Shown piece by piece: positions 22,989 to 31,827 of a DNA stretch of 64,000 bases (positions are counted from its first letter, which is position 1; each line of letters begins with the position of its first letter). Below the pieces are notes generated by a model. It was not told the DNA's origin and did no database searches. It worked only from the letters and a program-made list of their open reading frames with translations. The position numbers and the translations under genes are program-made. The DNA lies in NCBI GenBank assembly GCA_018806915.1, contig JAGKQI010000096.1, positions 2,046,001-2,110,000 of the forward strand, given 5' to 3'. This DNA is from Phytophthora colocasiae. Taxonomy: Eukaryota; Oomycota; Peronosporomycetes; Peronosporales; Peronosporaceae.

Positions 22989-23024
22989 ACGAACGAACAG
23001 CAGTCGGTCGTGGGACGGACTACA

Positions 23025-23035
23025 AAGTGCTACCA
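23025..23035 (-). other. Primer-binding site of element B1
   Basis: TGGTAGCACTT on the minus strand, 2 nt inside the 5' LTR, identical over 11 nt to the sites of B2 and all A copies. Confidence 0.6.
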
Positions 23036-23037
23036 GG

Positions 23038-23496
23038 TGTAATGGGTCTACCTAGACCTATAAGGTGGCGTACACGCGCGCTTAGGTATATGAGGAAGCG
23101 TGCAATTAGAATAGACTTAATTTAATTATACTTATTTAAATAAGTATAATTAAATCAAATATAACTAAATTAAACTGCAAAATACCGTAAAATGAGAACT
23201 TTTATTGAATTTGGCATAAGCCAATTATGGACCTCCTAAAACTGTTTGTTATCTATTTCTGAAGGGTCTGCCACGTGTGGTTGGCAGAAACTCTGCTCAG
23301 TGATTGGTAGAAATCCGTTACTTTCTACCAATAATATGCACAAATGCACACGAACCACCCAGTAATGTGGTTCGCCCATGTATCCATTGGTGTGTACAGC
23401 ACACCAAGGTCTGAGGCCCATATCCAACCTCTAACAGTTATCCTAACTGTTAGAGTTACAAGTGGTACAACCACTTGTACGTGTAACCCCGTTACA
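23038..23496 (-). repeat. 5' LTR of element B1 (459 bp)
   Basis: Near-identical to 15291-15750, with a few substitutions and one-base indels by eye. Ends TGTAAC...ATTACA in element orientation. Confidence 0.88.
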
Positions 23497-23942
23497 ATCG
23501 CTCTGTACGGACTCCTCATAGTCCACTTCGATCTCGCCTTCCTCGACAGGAGAGCCATGTGTGTCGCGCGTCGGTGACGCTCTCTTGTACTCGTCAAACG
23601 ACGAGCCACCACTATCTCTTGCAGCCGGGCTGCTCATGAGCTTCGCTCTGTAGCGAAGGCGAGTCGCCGCGAAATACTCCGCGATGGAGAGCGTAAAAGG
23701 AGCCGGGGGCTCGGACCGGAAAGCGCAGAAGCGCTGAGGCGGAGATGCCAGGACACGGGACACCCGAGGAGCGAAAGGCTCGCTGGGGCAAATGGGAGAA
23801 TGTGCTCGTTGAGCCAGCGCGCACGCGCACTCTCGTTAAGAGATTTCCTTTATCGGAAAGTTGCCGGTGACAGGCCTTGACAAGGCAGTTATGTCTACAG
23901 TTGTAGATACTGCGTATCCACGGTTTGGTGGGGGAGGGTGTA
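23497..23942 (+). other. 3' internal end of element A1, resumed after B1
   Basis: Begins with the second ATCGC and continues the family-A 3' region, matching 30983-31414 and 40536-40973. On the minus strand it carries the N-terminal part of the antisense frame (EEGEIEVDYEE, about 23530-23560). The purine run GGTGGGGGAGGG (23929-23940) just before the LTR is the likely polypurine tract. Confidence 0.8.
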
Positions 23943-24354
23943 TGTAACGGGGTTACACGGCGCTGCGCGCCTTGGCTACAATAGGTGTGGTATACACCAT
24001 CCAGGTCACAAGTCACAGATCCGTGTACAACACATAGTGTTTCTCACACGTCACACATGTAGCCAGTTGCTGGCTGTTAGCTCAGAGCCACACATTACAT
24101 TTGATTAGGATTTAGTATGTTAGATACTAAATCCGTTACATTCAGGATTAGGGCAATAAAATAAATAAAAATCAGTTTGCATTTTACATAATTAGTGTTA
24201 GTTCCTTTATTATAGGGACACTGATTGTGAGAGTCCCGTATTTAGTGGACTACTTGGTTCTTGTATAGAACCGAAGGCTAGTGCCTTGCAAGCAGGACTC
24301 TACGAGTCAACCCAACTTCCTCTGTGCCGTGCACACCTACGCAGCCCCGCTGCA
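23943..24354 (+). repeat. LTR subtype II shared by A1 (3') and A2 (5'), 412 bp
   Basis: TGTAACGGGGTTACACGG ... CCCCGCTGCA. It serves as the right end of A1 and the left end of A2, so the two elements are joined through one LTR. It appears identical by eye to the LTR at 31415-31826. Contains several inverted repeats, such as GGATTTAGTAT/ATACTAAATCC. Confidence 0.88.
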
Positions 24355-24356
24355 TC

Positions 24357-24367
24357 TGGTAGCACTT
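24357..24367 (+). other. Primer-binding site of element A2
   Basis: TGGTAGCACTT, 2 nt after the LTR. Equivalent sites follow the LTRs at 7682, 32225 and 34534. Confidence 0.6.
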
Positions 24368-24411
24368 GTAGTCAATCCAACTCCTGAGTTGAAGACTGTT
24401 TCTCTGTGAGA

Positions 24412-25383
24412 ATGGAGCCAGAAGCATACGCTCACTTGACTCCGAGTCAGCGGGACACGCTTAACAAGCTTACGTCCTTGCTGGGCCCTGAAGGTATGGC
24501 GCACCTTGCGTCTCAAGGGCCGGAGGCCGTCAACGCGCGCCTGGAGGCATTTGCCTCGTACGAGAACGCTCTCGTTGAGCACATTCAGCGGAATGTAAAA
24601 GGAGTTAATCCCGCTCCGAGAGCTAAGCCCGTCACGCTCAGCGTGAAGACCTTTCACGGGCACGAAGGAGAGAACCTCCTGTTGTGGACCCGAGAGGTCG
24701 AGATGGCCATGGGGGCCGCTATGCTCCAGTTGGAAGGCCAACGCGTGGCGTTCGCCATCTCTAAGCTCGAAGGTCGAGCACGAGAATGGGCCTTGACGTC
24801 TGGGACGTCGGTAGAAATGGCCTTCCTCACTTGGGGTGAGCTTAAGGCCAAACTTACGCAAGTATTTGCTCCACCTAACCAGGCGTATCGCGTGCGGTCA
24901 CGCTTCCTCGCTTGCCGACAGGGCAAGAAGGACCTGGTGGACTATGTCCAAGAGCTGCGCACGCTCATTGCCGGCATGGCTGCCGATCCTCTACCTGAGG
25001 TGGTCACTGTGACTATCTTCATGGAAGGTCTGAGAGCTGGCGTGGCCAGGACGGAGGCATTCCGTCAGAATCCTCGCACCTTCGAGGACGCTGTTAGCGT
25101 GGCATTGAATGCTGAACACAACTTTAAGTTGTCGAGGGTCGGTGCTAATAGCACAGGGTCCGGGGACCCGAACCCATGGACCTCAGCTATGCTGAAGATG
25201 GAAGTAGCCGAGCTACGAGCTGCGGTGCAGCGTATGAGCACTCGTCGGTGCTACACGTGTGGTAGTCCCACACACCTGAGGCCCAACTGCCCTCTGCGCA
25301 AAGAGCGCGCCGGCCAGAATGGCCGCAACCCTGTCGCGGGTCCCGCTTTGGGCTCTGCCCAGGGAAACGACGGCTCCCAGTAG
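24412..25383 (+). CDS. Element A2 gag polyprotein
   Basis: ATG at 24412 ([20 protein letters not shown]), 323 codons, stop TAG inside the frameshift hairpin. Capsid-type core ([40 protein letters not shown]) and CCHC knuckle [15 protein letters not shown] near 25253-25295. Compared with A4, one G is missing near 25166 and one G is added near 25200, so about 12 residues just before the knuckle are read in a shifted frame that is then restored. The protein is otherwise full length. Confidence 0.88.
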   Translation: MEPEAYAHLTPSQRDTLNKLTSLLGPEGMAHLASQGPEAVNARLEAFASYENALVEHIQRNVKGVNPAPRAKPVTLSVKTFHGHEGENLLLWTREVEMAMGAAMLQLEGQRVAFAISKLEGRAREWALTSGTSVEMAFLTWGELKAKLTQVFAPPNQAYRVRSRFLACRQGKKDLVDYVQELRTLIAGMAADPLPEVVTVTIFMEGLRAGVARTEAFRQNPRTFEDAVSVALNAEHNFKLSRVGANSTGSGDPNPWTSAMLKMEVAELRAAVQRMSTRRCYTCGSPTHLRPNCPLRKERAGQNGRNPVAGPALGSAQGNDGSQ

Positions 25384-25403
25384 ACGCGGGGCGGTCTACT
25401 GGG
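25362..25403 (+). promoter_or_regulatory. -1 ribosomal frameshift signal, element A2 gag/pol
   Basis: Slippery heptamer GGGAAAC (25362-25368), in gag register as G_GGA_AAC; spacer GACGGCT (7 nt, 25369-25375); perfect 10-bp hairpin CCCAGTAGAC (25376-25385) / GTCTACTGGG (25394-25403) with loop GCGGGGCG. The gag TAG is in the 5' arm. A -1 slip reads GGG AAA CGA and enters the pol frame, which is open across the junction. The loop's CGGGGC could pair with GCCCCG at 25446-25451 (possible pseudoknot). Same cassette in A1 and A4. Confidence 0.82.
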
Positions 25404-25421
25404 GAAGAACTGAGTTCTGCA

Positions 25422-26012
25422 GTGCGTGAGAGGCACTGGGGCTCAGCCCCGAAGAGCTCCGTGCTCTTGAACACGGAACGTGTGAGCAAGCAGGGCTTGC
25501 TGGTCGTCCATGTGGACGTGAAGGGCTTCGAGAAGCCGTGGATCGTGTTGATCGATTCAGGAGCGTCTGGCAACTACGTCAGACGCTCCACCGTTGAGGA
25601 TAGTCAGCAATATGCTGAGGCGCTTCGAGCGCGAAGAGGTGACACCGTCACTGTCCGTCTAGCGACGGGCGTCCGTGTCACGGCAGCCAAGGTCCCGATG
25701 GACCTACGGCTGAAGTTCCTGGACTTCGACAGCGTGGAACGCTGCTTGGTCTTGGACCTGGATTCGAGGTACGACCTCATCCTTGGTATGGCGTGGCTGG
25801 AGCGCCACGAGCCATGGATCGACTGGAGGTCGAAGACCTTAGGTGCTACGCACTTCTCTCCTAGTGGAGCTTTGGCGAGTCATGAACCCACCTCTGCTAG
25901 GGAAGCAGAAGCGCTATTGGCGCGAGCATCGAGCCGAGTCGGCAATGATGCTGGAAGTCGGTGTGTCCGAGTTAGTGGACAGCACCGAGTGCGAGGATCG
26001 CAGCCCTGTTGA
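25422..26012 (+). pseudogene. Element A2 protease frame
   Basis: The pol frame after gag. It carries the aspartic protease LIDSGASGNYVRRS (active site near 25551-25570) and DSRYDLILGMAWLERHEPW (about 25760-25815). Frame is lost near 25901, where A4 has GCTAGGAAGC and A2 has an extra G, so the downstream pol lies in the next frame. Expression would depend on the -1 frameshift site just upstream. Confidence 0.8.
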
Positions 26013-28593
26013 GCGCATAGCGCTGGTTGGCAGTGAGTCAACGTGTGGGCAAAGCTCACGTAACCCGAGTGACGCCGGTCATGGACCGTCACTGGATGCC
26101 GATGGCATCGGGCCTTACCAGGCCGTGAACTGTGGGGCGGCACGTACTCCGTCGAGTGATACTGGTCGTGGACCAAGTCGATCGCTGAGTGTCTCTGACA
26201 CTGGACCTGTTACGGTCATTGATTGTGCAGCGGCACGTACTCCGCTGAGCGGCATCGGTCGTCGACCGAGTGGATCGCTGAGTGTCCCTGACACTGGGCC
26301 GAGAGAGGCCGAAACTTGTGCGACGGCACGTACTCCGTCGAGTAGACGATCTTCGGCTAGGCGAAGACGTCGTAAGGCCCTTCGGGCGAGACGCTCTGCG
26401 TCTGAGTCATCCGTGACGTCAAGTGCCGACGCACCGGAGGGCTGTGGGCAGCTATACACTCTGGTTGATGGAGTGGGCGGTAGTGCCGAAGGCAGTGTCC
26501 TGCTGGACGACTTGCCAAGTGTTGACAAGCTCCTTGAGCTAGAAGAGATGTCCTTCGCCGACTTTGGCGATGCCTTGAAGGCTGGCGAATTCGCCGAGGT
26601 GGTCATCGTTCGACCTGAGGAGGAGTTAAACTCGTCGTCCCTCGTTGACGAGTCCGTCTTGGCCGAAGTCAAGAAGGCGTTGAACGCCAGGAGTGGATCG
26701 GAGATCCTCAAGAATCCCTCGGATCCCTTCCACTCCTTGCTGAAGGAATATGGAGACGTTGTCTCGAAGGAACCACCGAGTGGCCTGCCTCCCGACCGAG
26801 GCGTTCGTCATGAGATCGACTTTGTTCCGGTAACTAAGTACTGCGTGACCCGACAGTGGCCTCTTCCTAAAGAGCAATGCGACGTCATTGACGCCTTCTT
26901 CCGTGCGAAGCACGCGGCGGGTCTCGTGCGCGAGAGCAAGTCTCCGCATTCCGCGCCAACGTTCTGTGTCAGAAAGCCGAATGGCAAGTGGCGTATCGTT
27001 CACGCTTTTAACAAGCTCAACACTGCCACGATTCCGGCGCAGACGCCGATTCCTAGGAAGGATGTTCTTCAGAACAACATGGTGGGTTGCACCATGTACA
27101 GTGCACTCGACTTAGTCGATGGGTACTATCAGCTGCTCATGCGAGCCAGTGATATTCCGCTTACAGCGGTGAGCACCCCGAGCGGTATGCTCTGGGAGTG
27201 GCTCGTCATGCCCCAAGGGCTCTCGAACGCGCCCGCAACGTTCAATCGTCTAGTGACGCAGCTGTTCAGGCCCCTACGGGCATTCGCACAAACGTACTTT
27301 GACGACGTGTTCGTCCACAGTCAGGCCGAACACGGCAAGACTGACGTTGAGGTGCACGTGGAACACGTGAGAGCTGTGCTCGAGTGCATGCGCACGAACA
27401 AGCTGTACGCCAACGCAGACAAGTGCGTCTTTGGCGCGGAAGAAATCCCCTTCCTAGGGTGCTTCATTGGGAAGCATGGCCTTCGTGCTGATCCAGCAAA
27501 GGTCAAGGCCATTGTGGATTGGCCGGTTCCCTTGAACCAGAAGGACTTGCGTAAGTGGCTGGGTTTGGCCAACTACTTGCACAAGTACAGCGAGAACTAC
27601 GCTGAGTTGGCTCGGCCACTGACGGATCTCCTTAAGAAGGATGCCGAGTGGGTATGGCGTGCCGAGCACGAGAATGCGTTCACTTGTATCAAGGATAGCC
27701 TGCTTCAGGCACCGATACTGGCGCTGCCAGACCCCGCTCGTCCGTTTATCGTCGTCTGTGACGCCTCGGACTTTGCCATCGGCAGTGCTTTGCTACAAGC
27801 GGACGCCGAAGGGCGCGAACGCGTCATTGCGTTTGAGTCTCGACAGCTCAAGGCTGCTGAGAAGAACTATCCAGTTCATGACAAGGAGCTACTTGCGATG
27901 AAGTACGCTCTCGTCAAATTCAGGGTTCACCTGCTCGGCTCCAAGCCGTTTGTGATCTACACGGATCATGCGTCACTACGCACAGCGACGCAGTCGCCTC
28001 ACCTCTCGCAGAGGATGGCCCGATGGCTCTCCTTCTTTGCGGAGTATAACTTCGAGGTGAAGTACAAGCCTGGCAGGCAGAACGTCCTCGCTGACGCGTT
28101 ATCACGTCGCCCGGACTATGAGTTATCTCATGTCACCTCGGTGACGTCGTCCGTGACGGACATGGTTCGAGCAGCGTATGCTCAGGACGACTCTTGTGTC
28201 GCGCTGCTCCAAGCTCTGGGGAGCGATGAGTTTAAAGACTCAAAGGTGACTCTGTCACGACGCCTAAAGGCGAGACTCCAACGCTACAGCCTGGAAGGCG
28301 GTCTGCTGTACTACAGCACGGGTCAGGATGACCCACCACGAGTGGTAGTTCCTCACGATGAGGATCTGAAGTACCGTATCCTCTATGAGGCTCACGACAC
28401 ACCCACAGGCGGCCACCTCGGTCGCGAGAAGACGTACGGCTCGGTGAGCTCCATGTACTGGTGGCCGAAGATGTACAAGTGGGTCAGCACATATGTGCGC
28501 ACGTGCGAGACGTGTCAGCGGGTTAACCCTCGCCGCATGCGGCTGCGCCTTTGGCGAGCTTACCTGTACCCTCTGGGTGTTGGCAGTCCATAA
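25843..28593 (+). CDS. Element A2 pol: linker, RT, RNase H, integrase N-terminus
   Basis: Longest pol frame in the window. Effective homology starts at about 25910. Linker with three ~31-aa (93-bp) repeats beginning CGAARTPSS/CAAARTPLS/CATARTPSS (26129, 26222 and 26318 regions) and a Ser/Arg-rich patch. RT: RQWPLPKEQCDVIDAFF, SKSPHSAPTFCVRKPNGKWR and catalytic YFDD at 27295-27306. Here MPQGLSNAPATFN has CAA, whereas A1 and A4 have a TAA stop. RNase H: VVCDASDFAIGSALLQ, KELLAMKYALVKFR, YTDHASL. Integrase zinc-binding: GGHLGREKTYG...CETCQRV. The frame is lost near 28527 by a one-base deletion (AAACCC to AACCC), before the integrase catalytic core. Confidence 0.85.
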   Translation: MLRTSLLVELWRVMNPPLLGKQKRYWREHRAESAMMLEVGVSELVDSTECEDRSPVERIALVGSESTCGQSSRNPSDAGHGPSLDADGIGPYQAVNCGAARTPSSDTGRGPSRSLSVSDTGPVTVIDCAAARTPLSGIGRRPSGSLSVPDTGPREAETCATARTPSSRRSSARRRRRKALRARRSASESSVTSSADAPEGCGQLYTLVDGVGGSAEGSVLLDDLPSVDKLLELEEMSFADFGDALKAGEFAEVVIVRPEEELNSSSLVDESVLAEVKKALNARSGSEILKNPSDPFHSLLKEYGDVVSKEPPSGLPPDRGVRHEIDFVPVTKYCVTRQWPLPKEQCDVIDAFFRAKHAAGLVRESKSPHSAPTFCVRKPNGKWRIVHAFNKLNTATIPAQTPIPRKDVLQNNMVGCTMYSALDLVDGYYQLLMRASDIPLTAVSTPSGMLWEWLVMPQGLSNAPATFNRLVTQLFRPLRAFAQTYFDDVFVHSQAEHGKTDVEVHVEHVRAVLECMRTNKLYANADKCVFGAEEIPFLGCFIGKHGLRADPAKVKAIVDWPVPLNQKDLRKWLGLANYLHKYSENYAELARPLTDLLKKDAEWVWRAEHENAFTCIKDSLLQAPILALPDPARPFIVVCDASDFAIGSALLQADAEGRERVIAFESRQLKAAEKNYPVHDKELLAMKYALVKFRVHLLGSKPFVIYTDHASLRTATQSPHLSQRMARWLSFFAEYNFEVKYKPGRQNVLADALSRRPDYELSHVTSVTSSVTDMVRAAYAQDDSCVALLQALGSDEFKDSKVTLSRRLKARLQRYSLEGGLLYYSTGQDDPPRVVVPHDEDLKYRILYEAHDTPTGGHLGREKTYGSVSSMYWWPKMYKWVSTYVRTCETCQRVNPRRMRLRLWRAYLYPLGVGSP

Positions 28594-30095
28594 GTATGGA
28601 CTTTGTGTTTGGCCTGCCGAAGGACTCGGCAGGCAACACGGGCGTGGTGGTCTTTGTTGACCGTCTGAGCAAGATGGCTCATCTAGCGGCTGTGCCGGAC
28701 ACCGTCGATGGTGCTGGTACAGCGACGATCTTCATCGATCGGTTCTTCCCGCCAGCATGGGCTGCCTGAGACCATTGTCTCGGATCGAGATCCCCGTTTC
28801 ACGGGTCACTTCTGGACGTCCGTCTTCAAGGTGCTGGGCACTCGACTGGACATGTCCACGGCGGACCATCCGCAGACCGACGGTCAGACCGAACGCGTGA
28901 ACCGCGTTCTGGAGGACATCCTCCGCAGCGTATGCGCTGAAACGCCGAAGCGTTGGAGCGCTATGCTCCCTCTCGTTGAGTTCTCCATGAACAATGCGGT
29001 GCATGCCTCGACAGGCTTCACCCCGTTCTACGTGAACGGCCTTGCGCACCCGCGCGTTCCGCTCACTCCGCCACGCGGTAGCCTTGGGCTTGGTGGGGGA
29101 GAGGCTGTGCCGTCGCTCGACTCCGAGCTTGCTGATATCAGCCCTTCTGCTGTGCGTAAACAAGTCGATGACTTCCTCTCGGTGAGATTGAGCGTATTAC
29201 GCCGTGTACGTGACGCGATGGCTGAAAGCCAAGACGTTCAGAAGGAACAAGCTGATACAAAAGGTAGAAGCAATGTATGGGAATTTCAAGGTCGGTGACC
29301 ACGTTTTATTAAACGCTAAGAACCTACCTACACATGCAGTGTCAAATGTCTTTAAGACGAAATTGCGTCCGCGTTTCATCGGACCATTTACGGTCGTGGC
29401 CAAGAAGGGCCTGGCATACACGCTTGACTTGCCAAAGCGGATGCGAACACACCCGGTGTTCTACGTCGGCTTGCTTAAGCCATATCGGGACCCCGCGGGG
29501 GTGAGCGCGGAGGCGCTGGCACCGACGACACGTGCCCAGGCTGCGTCATCTGCAGCAGCAACGTCACCTGACCTCGCAACTCAGCGAGCTGGAAGCTCCT
29601 GCTGGTGCAGGCGAGCAGTCAGGGACTGAGGACCTTCGAGCCAAGCCATCCGGCTTTCAATCTCCTCCATGTCATGAGCGAGACGGGCATGCGAATGCCA
29701 AACACTCTCGACGTTCCCTTGAAGGGACTGAGTCTGACTCCGGAGAGTACCGATCGAGTGATCGAGTTGGTACCAGGCGCGATGCGACAAATAGCGCTCG
29801 TCACACTCATCGAGTACGGCGTTCCGCAGCGAATCGGCCTCCTCCGCCGTTGCTCGATGAGCAGGGGACTCCCCACTACCACGTGGAGCGCCTGATGGTG
29901 CGGCGTCGCCACCGTAGACAAAACCAGTATCTGGTGAAGTGGCGTGGATATCCTCATTCCCAAAACTCGTGGGAGTTTGAAGGGTCCCTGAGGCAGGACT
30001 GCCCTGACGTCGTGGACGCTTTTGATCGCGAAGATCGGGGGCGCCCGAAGGGCTCGAGGTCGACCACTCGGTCGACACCCGCTTCTCACCACTAG
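28594..30095 (+). pseudogene. Element A2 integrase core, GPF block and chromodomain (frameshifted)
   Basis: Integrase core MDFVFGLPKDSAGN (28595-28640), SDRDPRFTGHFW, HPQTDGQTERVNRVLED and STGFTPFYVNGLAHP. C-terminal LRPRFIGPFTVVAKKGLAY (about 29365-29420), linker, then chromodomain QYLVKWRGYPHSQNSWEFEG (about 29920-29980). Separate one-base insertions near 28747, 29287 and 29592 break the frame. In A1 the linker and chromodomain are in one frame, so the ancestral pol ended in the chromodomain. Confidence 0.82.
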
Positions 30096-31119
30096 TGTGA
30101 GAAGCTGACGGACTAGCAGCCGAGCTCAGGCTCTGGTCCGTGGCTGGCACAGCCAGCGAGTCTCCCTCGGAGACTGAAGGAGCATCCTGCGAAGCAGGGA
30201 TAGTGGCCTGAGAGGCGGGAGCCACTGCCGTCGTGTGACGAGGAAAGCGGCCGGGCCGCACGCGTATCTTCGCGTACTGGAAGAGTAGACCTCGGGCGAG
30301 GCGGACGTCCACCTCGGCGCAGCTCTCCATGAGCCGGTCAAACGACGCGAGCTTCCGTGAAGCCTCGGCCCAGGTGGCCACATGGACCATGTAGTCCCGG
30401 GTGGTCTCTCCGGTTTGGAGCAGGAGTGGATAAGTCCTCATCTGAGGCACAGACTCCCGTCGCCGTTGCTTATCTAAGCGTTGCCGATACTCGGCGAGTG
30501 TGCACACCTGCGGGGTCAGGAAACGCTCATGGAGCCCCTGTCGCTGCTGAGTCTCAGCCACCGTACGTGGAGGATTGCCTATGGCGTAACCATGCAGGTT
30601 TGGCTGCGCCATCAACTGCTTCACCTGCTCGGCAGGGTCGCGAGGCTCGAAGACGTAGTCGCGCCGCGACGAAGTCCCCACGATGTCCCGTTGGACCGGT
30701 CGACGTGACTCTGGAGCACCGCTCAGGGAAGCCTCCTGTGCCTCATCCAGAGGGTTGGTGATCGCGTCTTCGACTCCCTTGAGTGACTCTGGCTCATCGC
30801 GAGCAGGAAGCGGTGGTGCGTTGCGCAACGCGTTGAGCACGAGGCTCGAAGGTCCCTCCGGGAACGGATTGGGCTGCCGCAGCTGCCGAGGAATTGAGTA
30901 CCGACGCGGATCGCGTGGAGAGCGCAGCTCAGATCGGGTCGTCCGAGGGCTCGCAGGAGCAGGAGACGCATGGGCATCGCCCTGTTCGGACTCCTCGTAG
31001 TCCACTTCGACCTCGCCTTCCTCTGTAGGAAAGCGACGTGGGTCGCGCGTCGGCGACGCTGTCGTGTACTCGAAGGGTGAGCCACCGCTACCACTTGACG
31101 TCGGGCTGGCCTTGAACAT
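29581..31119 (-). CDS. Antisense ORF of element A2 (512 aa from ATG)
   Basis: Uninterrupted opposite-strand frame. The first ATG after the LTR is at 31119 (MFKASPTSSGSGGSPFEY); the frame stays open upstream into the LTR, but that part is not conserved in A4. Order: Ser/Pro/Arg-rich N-terminus with acidic EEGEVEVDYEESEQGD (about residues 30-45); Pro/Arg-rich segment; central helical domain (DPAEQVKQLMAQPNLHGYAI; LTPQVCTLAEYRQRLDKQRR; DYMVHVATWAEASRKLASFD; RLARGLLFQYAKIRVRPGRF); RPRRQGSP basic patch; C-terminal coiled coil (LQSQTQSLQGNVESVW-like; IESRMAWLEGPQSLTARLHQ). Overlaps the chromodomain and linker of pol. No recognised family. Length and layout resemble the antisense ORF of B1. Confidence 0.5.
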   Translation of the reverse strand: MFKASPTSSGSGGSPFEYTTASPTRDPRRFPTEEGEVEVDYEESEQGDAHASPAPASPRTTRSELRSPRDPRRYSIPRQLRQPNPFPEGPSSLVLNALRNAPPLPARDEPESLKGVEDAITNPLDEAQEASLSGAPESRRPVQRDIVGTSSRRDYVFEPRDPAEQVKQLMAQPNLHGYAIGNPPRTVAETQQRQGLHERFLTPQVCTLAEYRQRLDKQRRRESVPQMRTYPLLLQTGETTRDYMVHVATWAEASRKLASFDRLMESCAEVDVRLARGLLFQYAKIRVRPGRFPRHTTAVAPASQATIPASQDAPSVSEGDSLAVPATDQSLSSAASPSASHTSGEKRVSTEWSTSSPSGAPDLRDQKRPRRQGSPASGTLQTPTSFGNEDIHATSPDTGFVYGGDAAPSGAPRGSGESPAHRATAEEADSLRNAVLDECDERYLSHRAWYQLDHSIGTLRSQTQSLQGNVESVWHSHARLAHDMEEIESRMAWLEGPQSLTARLHQQELPAR

Positions 31120-31414
31120 CGCTCCGTAGCGAAGGCGAGACGCCGCGAAATACTCCGAATCGGAGAGCGTGAGAGGAGCCGAGGGCTCAGACCGGAAAGC
31201 GCTGAGGCGCTGGGGCGTAGACGCCTGGTCACTGGACACCTCAGGAGCGGTTGGCTCGCTGGGGAGAATTGAAGAATGTGCTCGTTGAGCCAGCGCACCC
31301 GCGCACTCTCGTTGAGAGATTTCTTTTATCGGAAAGTTGCCGGTGACAGGCCTTGACAAGGCAGTTATGTCTACAGTTGTAGATACTCCGTATCCACGGT
31401 TTGGTGGGGGAGGG

Positions 31415-31826
31415 TGTAACGGGGTTACACGGCGCTGCGCGCCTTGGCTACAATAGGTGTGGTATACACCATCCAGGTCACAAGTCACAGATCCGTGTAC
31501 AACACATAGTGTTTCTCACACGTCACACATGTAGCCAGTTGCTGGCTGTTAGCTCAGAGCCACACATTACATTTGATTAGGATTTAGTATGTTAGATACT
31601 AAATCCGTTACATTCAGGATTAGGGCAATAAAATAAATAAAAATCAGTTTGCATTTTACATAATTAGTGTTAGTTCCTTTATTATAGGGACACTGATTGT
31701 GAGAGTCCCGTATTTAGTGGACTACTTGGTTCTTGTATAGAACCGAAGGCTAGTGCCTTGCAAGCAGGACTCTACGAGTCAACCCAACTTCCTCTGTGCC
31801 GTGCACACCTACGCAGCCCCGCTGCA
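31415..31826 (+). repeat. 3' LTR of A2 (subtype II, 412 bp)
   Basis: TGTAACGGGG ... CTGCA, preceded by the purine-rich GGTGGGGGAGGG. Directly joined at 31827 (G) to a subtype-I LTR. Confidence 0.88.
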
Positions 31827-31827
31827 G

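Larger units (their letters stand above)
15291..23496 (-). mobile_element. Full-length Ty3/Gypsy chromovirus, family B (element B1, 8206 bp)
   Basis: Bounded by TGTAATGGGT (15291) and CCCCGTTACA (23496) and flanked by the 5-bp target duplication ATCGC (15286-15290 and 23497-23501), inserted into the 3' part of A1. On the minus strand the order is 5' LTR, PBS, gag, protease, RT, RNase H, integrase, chromodomain, PPT (ACGGGGGATGG), 3' LTR. The two LTRs differ at only a handful of sites by eye, so the insertion is young, yet pol has at least one stop and one frameshift. The whole element is packed with short perfect inverted repeats (see findings). Confidence 0.92.
23943..31826 (+). mobile_element. 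Ty3/Gypsy chromovirus, family A, copy A2 (7884 bp)
   Basis: Most complete A copy: LTR, PBS, gag, -1 frameshift site, protease, RT, RNase H, integrase, chromodomain, a 3' region with a long antisense ORF, PPT and LTR. No target duplication can be read because it is joined to A1 by a shared LTR and to A3 by a chimeric LTR-LTR junction. LTRs appear identical, so it is very recent or homogenised, yet pol carries several one-base indels. Confidence 0.9.

Noticed and set aside
30126..30732. The A2-specific 600-bp block as an intron removed in A1 and A4 by retrotransposition
   Set aside because: The edges lack GT-AG on either strand and instead show a GCTCAG direct repeat, fitting a microhomology deletion.
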